Notes: generated from the sequence alone by a model not told the origin. A stretch of DNA of 64,000 nt from JAKVAV01 sp047633195 (GCA_047633195.1 JBLIEU010000012.1:1-64000), one strand, 5' to 3'; counted from the stretch's first letter, positions 53,385 to 62,653 are shown. A program made the numbers and translations.

Positions 53385-54005
53385 TCAACCTTTTAAGACC
53401 GACAGTGCCGCAGGCCCTTCGTTGAAGAGCAAATCTAGAATCGATAGATTGGGTTGAAAGTCAAACCGATCACTAAACACCTGGAGGTATTTTTTCGAAT
53501 GAAAATCTGCTGGAAACTGTTCTGGACTCTTGATTCTGGATCTCAAGTCATAATCAGAGTCAAGCTCGATGTAGTCATCACTGATTAAATAGTCAGGTTC
53601 GAATTTGAGCAGGCCAACCCAGAGTTTGAAGCTTTCGCGAAATAGATCTCCAAAATTGGCATGTTTTGTTTCAAAAAGGACGATGACTTTTGGGTAGTAA
53701 TGATCAAAGAAAGGGGAGGAGCGATAAGAGGATTCCAAGGCGCGTTTGTGCAAACGAATCCACGGCTCGTCATGATCTATAAGAATGTCCTTGGTGGGAA
53801 TTTTTTCACCTTTTTGACCCACAACATTGATGGTCATGGTTTGCATTCCATTCGCCGAAAGGATGTGATACCTATTTCGAATGGTCTGCTTTACGTAGTG
53901 TTCAGCCCCATCAAAATAGAGCTTGTGGCCTTGCGCTAATGCGGCAAAAAGGCCAAGGGGTGGAACTAAGCTAAAAGGAGAGACGATGACCAGCTGATCA
54001 TTCAT
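53385..54005 (-). CDS. WbqC family protein
   Basis: 206 residues. WbqC-like proteins occur in polysaccharide and housekeeping contexts and are of uncertain role. Motifs: AHxEHYVKQTIRNRYHILSANG-type segment (AEHYVKQTIRNRYHI), LIDHDEPWIRLHKRALESSYRSSPFFDHYYP and the C-terminal PNLSILDLLFNEGP. No signal peptide. Its start overlaps the 3' end of lepB by 8 bases, the usual Bacteroidota arrangement of dapB-lepB-WbqC. Confidence 0.85.
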   Translation of the reverse strand: MNDQLVIVSPFSLVPPLGLFAALAQGHKLYFDGAEHYVKQTIRNRYHILSANGMQTMTINVVGQKGEKIPTKDILIDHDEPWIRLHKRALESSYRSSPFFDHYYPKVIVLFETKHANFGDLFRESFKLWVGLLKFEPDYLISDDYIELDSDYDLRSRIKSPEQFPADFHSKKYLQVFSDRFDFQPNLSILDLLFNEGPAALSVLKG

Positions 54006-55533
54006 GGCCTACCAGCGAAAACAATCTACTCCAGCGGATTCCAGTCTCAGGGTCTTTGCTAAACCAGATAAACACCGCTTTACCTACTATGTGATCAAAA
54101 GGAACGAAGCCCCAGAATCGCGAATCGGCAGAATTGTGTCTATTGTCTCCCATCAGGAAGTAGTAATCCTGCTTGAATGTATAGCTCGTAGTCACTTCAC
54201 CATTGATGTAAATGGAGTCATCTTTTACTGCTAGATCGTTGTGTTCGTATACGTCGATTGCTCTGCGGTAGAGCGGTAAGTTGTCCATGGATAGATCAAT
54301 GGTTTCACCCGCCTTTGGAATCCAAAGTGGGCCGAAATTATCTTCTGTCCAACTGTAGTCAGGGTGGTTTGGGAAAATGTGAAGGTCGGCTTGCGGCCGC
54401 TTCATTTCGATGGTCACCGAATCAATAGAAGACATTCCTTCTACGATTTCTTTCTCCCAATCGGTCAATGGCATTCTGTAAAACCTGTTGGAAGCATAAA
54501 ACTGCCGCTCAGCGTCAGTGATATAAATGTCGTATTTCTCTTGAAGCACTTCCACGGAAAGTGGAGACTTGGCATAAACTTCATACACAAATTGAACGCC
54601 TTTCGGTCTTCGAATCTGTTCGCCATCAATGTGGACACGTCGATTGACTACTGATATTTCATCTCCAGGAAGACCAATGGTTCGTTTGATATAGTTTTCC
54701 TTTTTGTCCAGCGGACGAACCGTAATTCCTCCTGTCTCGGCCATTCTGCCCTCTTGCGTGATGAATTTTTCCTTCATCATGTTTTCTCGACCGAATTGGC
54801 GGGCGAGTTGGTAATAGCTGCTCTCTTGTGCATTGACTACCACGGTATCTCCTTCTGGGAAATTGAAAACTGTTGCGTCGTAACGCTCGACATCACCAAA
54901 ACCTGGAAGTCTCAAGTAAGGAAGCTTTTGCCATTCCACGTATGACTTTGCGTTGACGAAAGGAATGGTATGATGCGTAAATGGAAAAGTGAGCGGAGTC
55001 ATAGGGAGTCGTGGCCCGTAACTAAGCTTACTCACAAAGAGGTAGTCTCCAACCAACAATGATTTTTCCATCGATGGGGTAGGGATGGTGAATGCTTCAA
55101 TCGTGAAAGTTCGGATGATAGTAGCTGCAATTACTGCGAAAACGATGGCCTCAGCCCATTCGCGGCTTTTACCTTTCTTTTCTTTTTTGAAATCAGGTAG
55201 GCCCACATATTTGATGTCGTCCTTGAAAGCGATCATTCCGAGCGCAACGAAAGGCAAGAAGATAGCGAGCAAATAATCCTTCATGGATCGCATACCAAAG
55301 GCTCTAACGAGTTCTACGTGCATTGCTCCAAGCAAAACGAAATTCACACCAGGAACGATGAGAATCAATAGCCACCACCAAGGTTTGTCAATGACTTTGA
55401 GCCAAACGAAAAGATTGTAAACAGGGACGAATCCAGCCCAGCTCGGCTCGTGTTCAGCCTTTTTGAAAACTTTCCAAATACAAACAAAATAGGAGAGGAT
55501 GGTCAGATAAAAAATGCCGTATGCTATGATCAT
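53998..55533 (-). CDS. lepB: signal peptidase I with N-terminal DUF5684-like membrane domain
   Basis: 511 residues; E. coli LepB has 324. The extra N-terminal 110 residues contain three to four membrane helices and a FVPVYNLFVWLKVIDKPWW segment that fits DUF5684. The peptidase part begins at about 125 with a membrane helix; catalytic Ser154 is in PTPSMEKSLLVGDY and general base Lys283 in YIKRTIGLPGDE. MGDNRHNSADSRFWGFVP closes the active site. A long insertion lies between the boxes. It cleaves signal peptides of exported proteins, including the T9SS cargo in this window. The start overlaps the dapB stop as ATGA. Confidence 0.93.
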   Translation of the reverse strand: MIIAYGIFYLTILSYFVCIWKVFKKAEHEPSWAGFVPVYNLFVWLKVIDKPWWWLLILIVPGVNFVLLGAMHVELVRAFGMRSMKDYLLAIFLPFVALGMIAFKDDIKYVGLPDFKKEKKGKSREWAEAIVFAVIAATIIRTFTIEAFTIPTPSMEKSLLVGDYLFVSKLSYGPRLPMTPLTFPFTHHTIPFVNAKSYVEWQKLPYLRLPGFGDVERYDATVFNFPEGDTVVVNAQESSYYQLARQFGRENMMKEKFITQEGRMAETGGITVRPLDKKENYIKRTIGLPGDEISVVNRRVHIDGEQIRRPKGVQFVYEVYAKSPLSVEVLQEKYDIYITDAERQFYASNRFYRMPLTDWEKEIVEGMSSIDSVTIEMKRPQADLHIFPNHPDYSWTEDNFGPLWIPKAGETIDLSMDNLPLYRRAIDVYEHNDLAVKDDSIYINGEVTTSYTFKQDYYFLMGDNRHNSADSRFWGFVPFDHIVGKAVFIWFSKDPETGIRWSRLFSLVGHE

Positions 55534-56243
55534 AGTTGAATAAGGTTGTTCATGGTGTAAAACCCGGGCTCCTGTTTAACGAGAAACTCTGCGGCCATTA
55601 TTGCTCCGAGGGCAAAACCGTCTCGAGAAAAGGCTTCGTGTTTTATTTCAAGGGAGTCGATATCTGATTTGAATCGAACAATATGGGTTCCTTTTACATC
55701 GCCTTCGCGGAAAGATGTAATCGGAAGTGAATCTTTTTTGGCATTGTCGCCTTTAAGGTGGAAAGTAGTGTACTTTTTATTATTGGAGATGACTTCTTTA
55801 GCAAGGGTTTCGGCAGTTCCACTCGGAGCGTCTTTTTTTCCTGTGTGGTGCCATTCTTCAATTTCTGCAGCGTAATTGAAGTGATTCATTATTCGCGAAA
55901 GCTCAGATGTGAGGTGGTGAGTAATGAATACTCCTGGCGAAAAATTGGAAGCATAGAAGAAGTGACCATTGGCTTCGGAACACATCTTTTTAACGGTTTC
56001 CATTTCTTCATACCATCCTGTAGTACCTGTCACCAAAGGAATAGATTGATTTAAGACTTCTTGGAAATTTGCTGTTGCAGAATCTGGCTGAGTGAATTCA
56101 ATAGCCACATCGCAGGCTGGGAGATTCCCGATTTCGGACTTGTTGTCGGCGTTTATTTTCGCTACAATTTCATGGCCTCTATCAGTGGCTAATTCAGCAA
56201 TTCGTTTACCCATTCGTCCGTAGCCGATTAGTGCGATTTTCAT
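55530..56243 (-). CDS. dapB: 4-hydroxy-tetrahydrodipicolinate reductase
   Basis: 237 residues. Second step of the diaminopimelate/lysine pathway, needed for peptidoglycan. NAD(P)H-binding GYGRMGKRI near the N terminus; TGTTGWYEE; SNFSPGVFI; and the catalytic EWHHTGKKDAPSGTA (general acid His and the Lys). The family signature is intact. Its start lies 24 bases after the DUF5683 gene. A candidate promoter (TTG, 18 bases, TAACTTCG) lies at the junction, so dapB-lepB-WbqC may also have its own start. Confidence 0.94.
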   Translation of the reverse strand: MKIALIGYGRMGKRIAELATDRGHEIVAKINADNKSEIGNLPACDVAIEFTQPDSATANFQEVLNQSIPLVTGTTGWYEEMETVKKMCSEANGHFFYASNFSPGVFITHHLTSELSRIMNHFNYAAEIEEWHHTGKKDAPSGTAETLAKEVISNNKKYTTFHLKGDNAKKDSLPITSFREGDVKGTHIVRFKSDIDSLEIKHEAFSRDGFALGAIMAAEFLVKQEPGFYTMNNLIQL

Positions 56244-56262
56244 AGAGACGATTCCAAGCGGG

Positions 56263-56291
56263 CGAAGTTACAATTTAAGTGCTAACGTCAA
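56263..56291 (-). promoter_or_regulatory. candidate promoter of dapB-lepB-WbqC
   Basis: Minus-strand -33-like TTG (56289-56291) followed 18 bases later by TAACTTCG (56263-56270), close to the Bacteroidota TTG...TAnnTTTG pattern. It overlaps the end of the DUF5683 gene, 19 bases before the dapB ATG. Confidence 0.35.
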
Positions 56292-56867
56292 TCCCGTCAC
56301 GGGTCGATGTGACGGCATGACGAAAGGTTGAATATTTAAGGTTAAATCTTCACCGACATCGAAGTAAAAAAGATGAGCATCGACATTGGCATCGATAATG
56401 TTCAGGACATAAATAGCTGCAATTGCTATGTAGGATAAATCGCGCCATGTTTTGTATTGACTGATTAATTCTTCGAGTTGGGTAGAGGTAAAATCAGTAA
56501 CGTTATCAGTTTCAGGATCGTTATCTGTCTCAGCCTTAAAAGCGTCTTTGTAAAGACTGATTTGCTTGTTATTATCGTTGAGGTACCAACCTGCCACCGC
56601 GAAACCGCCATAAATAATAGGAACTTTCCAGTATTTTTTATTGTAAATCTGGCCTAAGCCAGGAAGTACTGCCGACATGATGGTTGCCCTCTTCGGGCTA
56701 TGGAGTTGGTCGATCGACTCTGTGGCTGGGTTTTGAACTTCTCCCTCGACTGTGCCCCTTTCTACATCAAGCACCACATCAGTAGTATCCGATTGAGCGA
56801 ATGAGGTATTCGCACAAAACAGGATGAGTAAAGAAAGAAAAACTTGTTTTGTGAATTTAGTCTTCAA
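56268..56867 (-). CDS. DUF5683 membrane protein
   Basis: 199 residues from TTG 56865-56867, which opens a clean signal peptide (MKTKFTKQVFLSLLILFCANTSFAQ). The ATG at 56906 would add 13 residues overlapping the ParB gene and is less likely. The core is SPKRATIMSAVLPGLGQIYNKKYWKVPIIYGGF, the DUF5683 signature, with hydrophobic segments and a late membrane helix (DLSYIAIAAIYVLNIIDA). The family has a conserved place between parB and dapB in Bacteroidota; function unknown. Confidence 0.85.
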   Translation of the reverse strand: MKTKFTKQVFLSLLILFCANTSFAQSDTTDVVLDVERGTVEGEVQNPATESIDQLHSPKRATIMSAVLPGLGQIYNKKYWKVPIIYGGFAVAGWYLNDNNKQISLYKDAFKAETDNDPETDNVTDFTSTQLEELISQYKTWRDLSYIAIAAIYVLNIIDANVDAHLFYFDVGEDLTLNIQPFVMPSHRPVTGLTLALKL

Positions 56868-57738
56868 GTGAATCGATAATGCGTTGGAGTTGACCATCAG
56901 AGGCAAAGGTAATCTCTATTTTTCCTTTGCCCTTTTGGTCGCGTTTAATGTCAACTTTTGTGCCAAATCGATCCGTTAAATCAGACTTGATTTTTTGGTG
57001 TTCAAATGAAAGCGCAGCTGCTTTTGGTCTTGTTTTTTTTGATTTTGATTCTTTTCCAAAATCTTCAATTTGACGAACCGACATTCCATCGGCCAGTATT
57101 CTGTCAAAAGCGAGGAGCATTTCATCTTCATTCTCAAAAGCCAACAGAGCTCGTGCGTGACCCATGGTGATTTTGGTTTCACGCAGTGCCATTTGCACCT
57201 GAGGTGGAAGTTTCAGTAAACGCAGGTAATTGCTTATCGTGGCCCTGTTTTTGCCCACTCGCTGGCTCATGGCTTCTTGAGTGAGGCTGCACTCTTCGAT
57301 GAGCCGCTGGTAAGAGATAGCGATCTCGATGGGATCCAGATTCTTGCGCTGAATGTTTTCAACCAAAGCCATCTCGAGCATCGCTTGATCGTTGGCTACT
57401 CTGATGTAGGCAGGAATTTCAGTGAGTCCAGCTATTTGCGAGGCACGAAATCTTCGTTCACCACTTATCAATTGAAAGCGATCGCGGCCGAGTTTTCTCA
57501 CCGTTACAGGCTGTATGATACCGAGTTCTTTGATAGATTGAACCAATTCTAAAAGTGGCCCCTCTTCAAATAAGGTACGCGGCTGGAAAGGATTGGCTTC
57601 AATAGATTCTATTGGAAGCATAGCCACCGAACCAAGAACTCGCTCTGTGCTTTGCGTGCTCACACCTGAAGTGATGTCGGTTTCGACATTTTCCAATAGA
57701 GCACTCAGCCCTCTCCCTAAACCTCTTTTCTTACTCAT
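56857..57738 (-). CDS. parB: chromosome partitioning protein ParB
   Basis: 293 residues from ATG 57736-57738 (MSKKRGLGRGLSALLENV); the longer open frame overlaps parA out of frame. CTPase/ParB core: LPIESIEANPFQPR, then GERRFRASQIAGL and VENIQRKNLDPIE. HTH region: TQEAMSQRVGKNRATISNYLRLLKLP. Binds parS sites and spreads or clamps on DNA. Start overlaps parA stop by 8 bases. Confidence 0.95.
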   Translation of the reverse strand: MSKKRGLGRGLSALLENVETDITSGVSTQSTERVLGSVAMLPIESIEANPFQPRTLFEEGPLLELVQSIKELGIIQPVTVRKLGRDRFQLISGERRFRASQIAGLTEIPAYIRVANDQAMLEMALVENIQRKNLDPIEIAISYQRLIEECSLTQEAMSQRVGKNRATISNYLRLLKLPPQVQMALRETKITMGHARALLAFENEDEMLLAFDRILADGMSVRQIEDFGKESKSKKTRPKAAALSFEHQKIKSDLTDRFGTKVDIKRDQKGKGKIEITFASDGQLQRIIDSLED

Positions 57739-58543
57739 TTTCGAGTTCAATAATTTTGTCCTCGGTCTTGATTCGCGTGAGATCATTCTTTTGTAGAATT
57801 TCTCTCGCAAGGTTGAGGTAGTTGATCGATCCTTTGCAAGAAGCATCGTGCATGATGATGGTCTCCCCGTGACTTGGCGCTTCTCCCAATCGTGTATTTC
57901 TGTGGATAACGGTATTAAAAACCAGTTCTTGAAAGTGCATTTTCACTTCTTCCACTACCTGATTGGCCAATCTCAATCGGCTATCAAACATAGTGAGTAA
58001 TATACCTTCGATGGCCAGATCGGTATTTAAGCGAGACTGTACGATTTTAACCGTATTCAATAGCTTACCCAAACCTTCGAGAGCAAAGTACTCGCACTGA
58101 ACTGGGATGATGACTGAGTCTGATGCAGAAAGTGCATTAACCGTAATCAAACCTAGTGATGGCGAGCAATCAATGATGATAAAGTCATATTCTTCCTTGA
58201 GATCTTTCAAGGCATGCTTCATCATTTTTTCTCTATTGGGAAGGCTGATCAATTCAATTTCAGCTCCTACCAGATCGATGTGGGCAGGAATCAAATCCAA
58301 ATTTGGATTATCCGTGTGGATGATGATATCCTTGGGGTCTACCTCATTGATCAAGCATTCATAGATGCTCGTTTTGATCGTCTTCGGATCTATGCCAACG
58401 CCGCTAGTTGCATTAGCTTGAGGATCGGCGTCAACCAAAAGTGTCTTGTGCTCTAACACACCTAAACAGGCGGCTAGATTGATGGCTGAAGTGGTCTTGC
58501 CTACTCCACCTTTCTGATTGGCAATTGAAATTATCTTTCCCAT
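57731..58543 (-). CDS. parA: chromosome partitioning ATPase ParA (Soj-like)
   Basis: 270 residues. Deviant Walker A NQKGGVGKTT (about residues 9-18), switch regions VDADPQANAT and IIDCSPSLGLIT. Drives origin segregation with ParB. It is followed by parB with an 8-base overlap and preceded by the metallo-hydrolase gene with two bases between stop and start. The nearby presence of parAB suggests proximity to the replication origin region in some bacteria, but no origin was seen here. Confidence 0.95.
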   Translation of the reverse strand: MGKIISIANQKGGVGKTTSAINLAACLGVLEHKTLLVDADPQANATSGVGIDPKTIKTSIYECLINEVDPKDIIIHTDNPNLDLIPAHIDLVGAEIELISLPNREKMMKHALKDLKEEYDFIIIDCSPSLGLITVNALSASDSVIIPVQCEYFALEGLGKLLNTVKIVQSRLNTDLAIEGILLTMFDSRLRLANQVVEEVKMHFQELVFNTVIHRNTRLGEAPSHGETIIMHDASCKGSINYLNLAREILQKNDLTRIKTEDKIIELENE

Positions 58544-58545
58544 AT

Positions 58546-59226
58546 CTAAAGTTCGATCGTTTCTCCTATTTCCATTAATCTCAAGTCTAAACCAGCTTGA
58601 GCAAATTTATTTTTGGCTTCCTTCAAATCAATCGTGATTGGAGGAAAAGTATTGTAATGCATTCCAATGATATTTTTCACATCTACAAACTCGCTTGCAA
58701 TGATGGCATCATCGACGCCCATCGTAAAGGTATCTCCTATTGGCATAAAAGCCCAATTGACATCAAACTCTCGAGCGATGAGTTTCATATCGTAGGTCAG
58801 AGCCGTATCGCCAGCGTAATAAATGCAAAGGTCTCCGAAATCAATGACAAATCCTCCAGGGTTTCCCATGTAGGTGCCGTCATCCAGAGCGGAGCTATGA
58901 ACCGCGTTGACATATTTTACTTTGCCGAAAGGCTGTTGAACTGCTCCACCGTGATTCATCGGGTGAACGTTTTCAACCCCTTGTTTTCCTAGCCATTGAT
59001 AAATCTCAAAATTTGAGATTACTTTGGCGCCCGTTCTTTTGGCAATAGCCACTGCATCTGCAATGTGATCGAAATGCCCGTGGGTAATCAAAATAAAATC
59101 GACTTCAATCTTTTCAATGTCGATGTGCGCAGCCAAAGGATTGGGGCTGATAAACGGATCGAATAAAATTCGATAGTCATTGTGATTGATCCCGAAACAA
59201 GAATGGCCGTAATGCGTTAACGTCAT
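58546..59226 (-). CDS. metallo-beta-lactamase-fold hydrolase, UPF0173 type
   Basis: 226 residues. Metal-binding ITHGHFDHIADA (the HxHxDH motif), a later MNHGGAVQQPFGKV, a YYAGDTALTYDMKLI segment with an Asp ligand and a final GMHYNTFPP. This pattern matches the UPF0173 group of metal-dependent hydrolases; substrates are not known. It is the first gene of the minus-strand run leading into parA. Confidence 0.88.
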   Translation of the reverse strand: MTLTHYGHSCFGINHNDYRILFDPFISPNPLAAHIDIEKIEVDFILITHGHFDHIADAVAIAKRTGAKVISNFEIYQWLGKQGVENVHPMNHGGAVQQPFGKVKYVNAVHSSALDDGTYMGNPGGFVIDFGDLCIYYAGDTALTYDMKLIAREFDVNWAFMPIGDTFTMGVDDAIIASEFVDVKNIIGMHYNTFPPITIDLKEAKNKFAQAGLDLRLMEIGETIEL

Positions 59227-59336
59227 GAAATCTTTCTATCGAAGTTTAAGAAGTTTAAAAGTACTTCATTTCACCTCTTCAATTTGAGAATTCTAAACCT
59301 TATTTTGCACAGTTTTTTGTTAATTCAACCCCACTC

Positions 59337-59858
59337 ATGATCACTATTTTTTGCGCCACTAATCGAGGAGATAGCAATACGGAACTTATTGCGAAGAACT
59401 ATCAAAAACTCGTTGAAGATCAAGGATCTAAGGCCATCGTGTATTCTTTTCAAGACCTACCTAAAGACTTTGTTCTAGCAGAGAATTACGGCGCATCTCC
59501 CGAAAGTTTTTCACAAGTTTTGAAGGAGTTGATCGAACCAGTAGATCGATTTGTCTTTGTTATTCCAGAATACAATGGAAGCTACCCAGGAATCACGAAG
59601 GTTTTTCTGGATACCATCAAGCCTAGCACTTGGAAAGGGAAAAAAGCTGCCCTAGTAGGAGTAGCCACGGGTAGGGCAGGAAACTTGAGAGGAATGGATC
59701 ATTTGACGGCAGTACTTAACTATCTGAAAATGGAAGTCTATAGCCAAAAAATACCGCTCTCATCGGTGCATCAGCACCTGAACGAAAGCGGTACAATATC
59801 TTTCGACGAATACAATGAAATACTTACCGAGCAGATCAAGGGATTCTTGAAATTTTAG
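59337..59858 (+). CDS. NAD(P)H-dependent FMN reductase
   Basis: 173 residues, flavodoxin-like fold. Phosphate loop CATNRGDSNTELIA near the N terminus, IPEYNGSYPGITKVFLDTI (flavin stacking/dimer motif) and VGVATGRAGNLRGMDHL. Reduces FMN or quinones with NAD(P)H. It is monocistronic and followed by a palindromic region. Confidence 0.85.
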   Translation: MITIFCATNRGDSNTELIAKNYQKLVEDQGSKAIVYSFQDLPKDFVLAENYGASPESFSQVLKELIEPVDRFVFVIPEYNGSYPGITKVFLDTIKPSTWKGKKAALVGVATGRAGNLRGMDHLTAVLNYLKMEVYSQKIPLSSVHQHLNESGTISFDEYNEILTEQIKGFLKF

Positions 59859-59861
59859 TGA

Positions 59862-59947
59862 GAGTCTGTTTTTGAAGTCCTATCATGCGTATGGCTTGAT
59901 TTTTAAGTTGCCTTCACACCTTTTAAAAACAATTCGCGAGCTAGGAC
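59862..59947. repeat. second, weaker palindrome
   Basis: Begins GAGTCTG, as the element at 46144 does, and contains arms GTCCTAtcatGCGtATgGcTTgATTTTTAAG and the reverse complement of CTTTTAAAAAC..CGCGAGCTAGGAC (59920-59947). The match is imperfect; relation to the first element is suggestive only. It fills the spacer between convergent genes. Confidence 0.35.
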
Positions 59948-60056
59948 ACAATACATTGAATTGAGGGCAGTCAACTTCCTCACCTTCAAAATAGGTGCAT
60001 GTTACTATCGCAACCTGTTAATTCAGACTTGCAAACTTTTTGTGGACAGATGTCTA

Positions 60057-60443
60057 CTAGAGGCCATCGAGATCATCAAAGGTAATGTCGGTAAACGCCT
60101 CAGTGGTGACTTCTTCTTTTTCTGTAACGCTAGGCTCAAATTCTGAATGATTCTCGTCAGCAGGGTCGATGAATTCATTGTTTCCTGAGCGGATATCTTT
60201 GATTTTGTCAATGGCTTCAGTGAAGCCTTCTCCAAATTTTTCAAAGTCCTCTTTGTAAAGAAAAAGCTTGTGCTTTTCGTAAGAAGGCTCTCCGTTTTTA
60301 AATTGTTTTTTGCTCTCGGTAATAGTGAGGTATAAATCATTTCCTCGTGTGGACTTGACATCAAAGAAGTAAGTCCTTTTTCCAGCTCTAACAGCTTTTG
60401 AGAAAATGTCGTCTCGAATAGAATCTTCGTGATCCGTTGGCAT
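60057..60443 (-). CDS. DUF3276 (PurA-like) protein
   Basis: 128 residues. Core IFSKAVRAGKRTYFFDVKSTRGNDLYLTITESKK, then EPSYEKHKLFLYKEDFEKFGEGF, which matches the DUF3276 family related to the PUR nucleic-acid-binding fold. The C-terminal 40 residues are acidic and probably disordered. No signal peptide, so a cytoplasmic nucleic-acid-binding role is likely. Convergent with the FMN reductase gene. Confidence 0.85.
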   Translation of the reverse strand: MPTDHEDSIRDDIFSKAVRAGKRTYFFDVKSTRGNDLYLTITESKKQFKNGEPSYEKHKLFLYKEDFEKFGEGFTEAIDKIKDIRSGNNEFIDPADENHSEFEPSVTEKEEVTTEAFTDITFDDLDGL

Positions 60444-60504
60444 AGTGAATAGAAATTAGATTAATAGTAGTGTAGTTCGACAAATATACACTTAAAGCCT
60501 CAAC

Positions 60505-62385
60505 CTAAGAGTCTACGGTCTTTTTCTCCTCGAGAAGTTGCTTTTGATAAAGGTCGCGGTATTCTCCGTCAAGAGCCAATAAGACCTCATGACTTCCTTT
60601 CTCGATTACTTTCCCATGATCGAGTACGATGATTTGATCTGCCATTTTAACTGTAGAAACCCGATGACTTATTAGGAGAGTTGTTTTGCCCTCCATGATT
60701 TTTCGGAGGTTGCCCAAGATGATTTCTTCTGTTTCTGTATCAACAGCAGAAAGGCAATCGTCAAAGATCAGAATATCAGGTTCTCTGGCGATGGCTCTGG
60801 CAATGCTCACGCGCTGCTTTTGTCCGCCAGATAAATTGATTCCGCGCTCGCCGAGAATCGTCTCAAACTTCTTTTGGAAGTCATCGATGTTGTGCTTTAC
60901 GTGTGCATTTTCCGCAGCTTGCTCCACAATTTCGGGACTTACATCTTCTGGGTTTAACCCAAAACCAATATTGTTTGCAATGGTGTCGCTGAACAGGAAA
61001 ACATCTTGGGGTACGTATCCTATCGAATTTCTTAAACTCTCCAGATTCAGGGATTCAATTGGTTTGCTGTCAACGAGCAATTGACCTTGAGTCACATCAA
61101 AGTTTCTGCAAATCAAGTTGGCAATGGTACTTTTTCCAGATCCAGTTCTACCGATTATAGCCAATGTAGACCCTTTTGGGACGGTAAAGCTTACATCTTG
61201 TAAAGCTTCAATTCCGCTATCTGGATAGACGAAAGAGACGTGATTGAATTCAAGCTTTCCTGAAATGGTGTCTTTTTCTTTTTTCGGATTGGCGATTTCG
61301 GGTTTGGTATGAAGGAATTCATTGATGCGTTCCTGTGAAGCTGCTGCTCTTTGAACAAGAGAGGTAACCCAACCAACGCTGGCAAATGGCCAAGTGAGCA
61401 TATTGACATAAATCACAAATTCGGCGATATTTCCGATACTGATCTCTCCTTGAATGGCTTTTATCCCTCCCACATAAATCGTGATGATTGTACTGAGTCC
61501 GATTAGCAGAATGATCGCCGGCATAAAGAGGGCGTCCACTTTTACTTGCGAAAGAGAAAGCACTTTATACGTATTGCACTCTCTGGTGAAGTCTTTCTGA
61601 ATATAGTTTTGACGGTTGTATGCTTTTAAGACTCTAATTCCCGAAAATGCTTCCTGGGTCAAAGTTGACAACCGCGATTGTTGTCTTTGGACTTTTTCGC
61701 TTCTTTGATTGATAAGTTTACTCACGTAATAAATGGAGATGGACAATAAGGGCAAAGGAAGGAGCACGTATAAGGTGAGTTCAACATTTACCCGAAGCAT
61801 TGCTCCAATAGCCAATACGGCGAGTATGACAAGATTGATGCTGTACATGATCGCTGGACCCAAATACATTCTGACCTGACTAACATCTTCACTGATCCTG
61901 TTCATCAAATCGCCAGTGTTGTTGCGGCGATAGAAGGCCAAGCTCAGTTTCTGGTAGTGATCGAAGACTTCGTTTTTGAGATCAAACTCGATCAGCCTTG
62001 ACATCACGATAATAGTTTGTCTTGTGAAGAACAGGAATACGCCTTTCAGCAGGGATATACCCAAGTAAACGGCAGCCAAAATAAGAGATAACCTGGTAAT
62101 TAGCTCTGCCAAAGAGCTCTTCTCGTTGATGTTGCCAAAGACGCTTGCATCCAGTCCGAATAGGTCATTAATTATTACGACAGACTCGGGAAGTTGAATC
62201 GAGTAATTAGAAATGGCATCGCCTTGATAGGCTTTCATAGTTTGGGTAACTAAGTCGAATGCTTCTCTAATCAGAACAGGGGCGTAGATTCCAAATAAAT
62301 TGGAAAATATTATAAACAGCGTTCCCAAAACTAGGTGCCATTTATATTGCCATAAGTACTGATTAAGATGAGCGAGTGCTCTCAT
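60505..62385 (-). CDS. ABC exporter, fused permease and ATPase
   Basis: 626 residues, homodimeric or heterodimeric type. Six membrane helices (about 15-345; first one WHLVLGTLFIIFSNLFGIYAPVLI), with coupling motif NNTGDLMNRISEDVSQVRMYLG. The ATPase has Walker A GRTGSGKST, signature LSGGQKQR, Walker B DILIFDDCLSAVD and switch His LISHRVSTV. MsbA/multidrug-like; cargo unknown. It lies 61 bases upstream of the DUF3276 gene on the same strand and could be co-transcribed with it. Confidence 0.9.
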   Translation of the reverse strand: MRALAHLNQYLWQYKWHLVLGTLFIIFSNLFGIYAPVLIREAFDLVTQTMKAYQGDAISNYSIQLPESVVIINDLFGLDASVFGNINEKSSLAELITRLSLILAAVYLGISLLKGVFLFFTRQTIIVMSRLIEFDLKNEVFDHYQKLSLAFYRRNNTGDLMNRISEDVSQVRMYLGPAIMYSINLVILAVLAIGAMLRVNVELTLYVLLPLPLLSISIYYVSKLINQRSEKVQRQQSRLSTLTQEAFSGIRVLKAYNRQNYIQKDFTRECNTYKVLSLSQVKVDALFMPAIILLIGLSTIITIYVGGIKAIQGEISIGNIAEFVIYVNMLTWPFASVGWVTSLVQRAAASQERINEFLHTKPEIANPKKEKDTISGKLEFNHVSFVYPDSGIEALQDVSFTVPKGSTLAIIGRTGSGKSTIANLICRNFDVTQGQLLVDSKPIESLNLESLRNSIGYVPQDVFLFSDTIANNIGFGLNPEDVSPEIVEQAAENAHVKHNIDDFQKKFETILGERGINLSGGQKQRVSIARAIAREPDILIFDDCLSAVDTETEEIILGNLRKIMEGKTTLLISHRVSTVKMADQIIVLDHGKVIEKGSHEVLLALDGEYRDLYQKQLLEEKKTVDS

Positions 62386-62570
62386 TGATTATCCTTGGAT
62401 TTTCCTTGGCTGAGGTTGAACGAAAAAGCTTACTTTTGAAACTATATTGGTTTACAAAGTTAAGGCTTATTGAGCCTAAAAGAACACTGAAGTGCAGGCA
62501 AAGTTCATTCCTTCAATTTTGAAAGAAACAAAATTGGTTTTTGATATTCTTTTTGATTCTATGACTAATC

Positions 62571-62602
62571 TTGGTCTTAAGAGAGAACTTTGTATAGTTT
62601 TG
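62571..62602 (+). promoter_or_regulatory. promoter of nusB
   Basis: TTG (62571-62573), 21 bases, then TAGTTTTG (62595-62602), fitting the Bacteroidota -33/-7 pattern. It lies 51 bases before the nusB ATG. Confidence 0.5.
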
Positions 62603-62653
62603 CCGCCTCAATTCGTCCACCCGATTTTCAAACTAGTCTAAGGTAAAACGGAA

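Noticed and set aside
57731..59226. Replication origin next to parAB
   Set aside because: No DnaA-box cluster, parS repeat set or dnaA gene was recognised in the window.
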